Source of the DNA: Acidobacteriota bacterium
GTDB lineage: Bacteria > Acidobacteriota > Holophagae > Thermotomaculales > Thermotomaculaceae
Length of the DNA stretch: 64,000 nt
Assembly (NCBI GenBank): GCA_013152385.1
Contig: JAADGL010000030.1
Location: 1-64,000 of the forward strand
Reading direction: 5' to 3'
Shown: piece by piece, positions 62,756 through 64,000 of the stretch
How positions within the stretch are numbered: position 1 is the stretch's first letter
How the letters are laid out: each line of letters starts with the position of its first letter
Made by a program: the position numbers and the translations under genes
The notes under the pieces: model-generated
What the model was told of the DNA's origin: nothing
Databases searched by the model: none
What the model saw: the letters and a program-made list of their open reading frames with translations, nothing else

Positions 62756-63213
62756 TCTACCGATTCTCCCTCGCTGTTCCGGCTCCGGCGGGGAGGCGAA
62801 AACAACACAATACGCCGGGCAAAAAAGTTCCACAGAAATACCAGCGGCGTCGCGGCCAGTTTTGACAACAGATAATACCAGCCCATTAAGCCGGTAAATA
62901 TCCAGAGAAGAAGCTCATTCAGCCCTAACCCTGCCAAACCGATAAAAGTGAACACGGAAAACTCTGCCATCCGGTTCTCAACGGAGCGGGTTTTAAACAC
63001 CCATAAAATACTGAGAAGATAATTCACCGTCAGCCCGGCAAGGAAGGAAAGGGCAGCGGAAAAAAGATAAGAGATTCCGGCATATTCCGTAAAAACAAAC
63101 AGCAATCCGAAATCCACAAGATACGCGATTCCACCGACAAGCCCGTAACGGAAAAACTGAATTGACATGCTGTCTGTTTTCTTCTTTAAAACCGCGGAAA
63201 CCACTTGTTTCAT
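62752..63213 (-). CDS. GtrA-like membrane protein
   Basis: The 153 residues have four membrane helices in the GtrA pattern: [20 protein letters not shown] near the start and [18 protein letters not shown], then [15 protein letters not shown] and [17 protein letters not shown]. GtrA-type proteins are thought to flip or hand on polyprenyl-linked sugars during glycan decoration. The ATG at 63213 follows GAGG. It heads the glycan operon on the minus strand. Confidence 0.88.
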   Translation of the reverse strand: MKQVVSAVLKKKTDSMSIQFFRYGLVGGIAYLVDFGLLFVFTEYAGISYLFSAALSFLAGLTVNYLLSILWVFKTRSVENRMAEFSVFTFIGLAGLGLNELLLWIFTGLMGWYYLLSKLAATPLVFLWNFFARRIVLFSPPRRSRNSEGESVE

Positions 63214-63263
63214 AAACACCTCAGGAACCTGAACCGCTTCAATTCACCGGCACAAAAAGAGAG

Positions 63264-63287
63264 AAAAAAAGCCCGCCGGAGGCGGGC
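63264..63287 (-). terminator. Terminator of pilA
   Basis: On the minus strand GCCCGCC and GGCGGGC form a 7-bp stem with a 3-base loop, followed by seven T. It lies 27 bases after the pilin stop and isolates pilA from the glycan operon. Confidence 0.9.
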
Positions 63288-63313
63288 CTTCTTTTACTTG
63301 CAATTGGCAGTTG

Positions 63314-63823
63314 TTATTCGACGGAAACAGTCTGCTTGAATACAACGTAGGGATTGTGGCTGCTGTCTTCCGCAACGCCCACAACAGTAATTGTCCGATT
63401 TGTATCGTTGGGGCAAAGCTCAACGGTACCGGCTGTTCCGCCGGCAGCCGCACCGACATTAACCGCAATATCAGTACAATCGTTCTGCATCATCATAGTG
63501 CTTCCGCTGTACGGGTTCTGAATGTGGCCATAATTGGTGTGAGCCAATGCAGCTGTTACCAAGTTGGTGGGAGTGGAGCCGCCGATGTTTGTCATAACGC
63601 CGTCACCGGTAGTGTCGGCGAACTGATCATTGGTGTCTGTCGCATAGGCGGAAGCCATCCAGTTCTGCAATTCTTTTGCAATATTGGCGGCATTTTCTTT
63701 TACCGCACTTCTTTTGGATTTTGCCTGCGCGCCGAGGTAACCCGGAATAGCGATGGCAGCCAGAATACCGATGATCGCAACAACGATCAGCAATTCAATC
63801 AGTGTAAAACCTTTTTTGTTCAT
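63314..63823 (-). CDS. pilA: Type IV pilin major subunit
   Basis: The 169-residue prepilin has a short leader MNKKG, cleaved before Phe6 with Glu10 at mature position 5. The hydrophobic helix TLIELLIVVAIIGILAAIAI follows. The head domain (about 60-169) has two cysteines (116, 137) likely to form a loop, and a TTGDGVM segment. It is assembled into pili for twitching, attachment or DNA uptake. The ATG follows AAGGAGG. Its own promoter and terminator make it a single-gene unit with strong expression expected. Confidence 0.95.
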   Translation of the reverse strand: MNKKGFTLIELLIVVAIIGILAAIAIPGYLGAQAKSKRSAVKENAANIAKELQNWMASAYATDTNDQFADTTGDGVMTNIGGSTPTNLVTAALAHTNYGHIQNPYSGSTMMMQNDCTDIAVNVGAAAGGTAGTVELCPNDTNRTITVVGVAEDSSHNPYVVFKQTVSVE

Positions 63824-63866
63824 ATCTTTCCTCCTTATGGAAAAATTAATAGACGGGTATTCACAA

Positions 63867-63882
63867 TGCCAGCTTCATGCCA
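63867..63882 (-). promoter_or_regulatory. Sigma-54-like promoter of pilA
   Basis: On the minus strand TGGCAT, five bases, then TGGCA keeps the GG (-24) and GC (-12) with exact sigma-54 spacing, though the -12 box is TGGC in place of TTGC. pilA genes of many bacteria depend on RpoN. The start of transcription would be about 30 bases before the ATG. Confidence 0.6.
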
Positions 63883-63936
63883 GAAAATGTATCTGTTTTA
63901 TTTTCAGCAGTTAATCTTTTGAAGCCCCGCTGCAAT

Positions 63937-63971
63937 TGACAATTTTTGTCAGTCAGTGACAATTTTTGTCA
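63937..63971. promoter_or_regulatory. Twin palindromes, likely activator sites for pilA
   Basis: The 15-base palindrome TGACAATTTTTGTCA occurs twice, at 63937-63951 and 63957-63971, exactly 20 bases apart (about two helix turns). It lies 55-105 bases upstream of the sigma-54-like promoter. Tandem dyads on one helix face at this distance are the usual layout for a sigma-54 enhancer-binding activator; the TGTC core also occurs in known PilR sites. Confidence 0.75.
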
Positions 63972-64000
63972 CTCCATTCGCCCCGGGGCGGAGAAATATG

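Overview
The window looks like a chromosomal segment of a Gram-negative (two-membrane) bacterium with middling GC content. Evidence for an outer membrane is a tolQ-tolR-tolA-tolB cluster, an MlaE/MlaF/MlaD-type lipid transporter, an EnvC/YibQ-type envelope cluster and several lipoproteins. A type IV pilin with a sigma-54-like promoter, a Bacillus-type sdhCAB, a complete-looking icd-mdh-sdhCAB operon and an elongation-factor-G paralogue together suggest Acidobacteriota or a relative. That placement is an inference from gene style only. Most genes are packed in operons with ATGA-type overlaps and strong AGGAGG-type ribosome binding sites.

Region 1 (1-3.8 kb) is the accessory part. On the minus strand it carries an intact AraC-type regulator, a small secreted protein with a cysteine-rich C-terminus resembling SDP/halocin-type bacteriocin precursors, an ABC ATPase and its six-helix permease. 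A broken second AraC gene follows, and the start of a CBM9-like secreted protein lies at the window edge. The two AraC copies end in near-identical 236-bp direct repeats that bracket the peptide-transporter unit. This is the best candidate for an undescribed system.

Region 2 (3.8-6.7 kb) has a gene-poor stretch with terminator-like hairpins, a small membrane protein behind a clear sigma-54 promoter, and the nifU-nifS iron-sulfur pair. Region 3 (6.7-22.7 kb) has an MscS channel, a purine permease with adenine deaminase, and an ECF sigma/anti-sigma operon that also encodes a YbjQ-like and a GPP34 protein. It continues with a partner-switching module (PP2C response regulator, STAS protein, kinase), an EF-G paralogue, a small two-helix protein, a GspG-like lipoprotein, a MidA-type methyltransferase, tRNA-Arg(CCU), a YgjP-like protein and a dimethylargininase-like enzyme.

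Region 4 (22.7-38.7 kb, minus strand) is an envelope and maintenance block: beta-propeller protein, M48 protease, Tol proteins, coaD, two SPFH proteins, recN, a PAS histidine kinase, a YibQ-like deacetylase-fold protein, a CtpA-like protein lacking its serine, an EnvC-like protein and a PfkB kinase. Region 5 (38.9-47.4 kb) has the TCA-cycle operon and the Mla-type transporter. Region 6 (47.4-57.7 kb) has an EamA exporter, CheW, an LpxH-like phosphoesterase, a long KamA-family radical SAM protein, a GGDEF protein, SthA, a dGTPase-like protein and a sodium symporter. Region 7 (57.8-64 kb) has two polytopic glycosyltransferase-like proteins, a frameshifted FAD oxidoreductase of the UDP-galactopyranose-mutase type, a GtrA-like protein and pilA. 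pilA has a sigma-54-like promoter and twin palindromic upstream sites.
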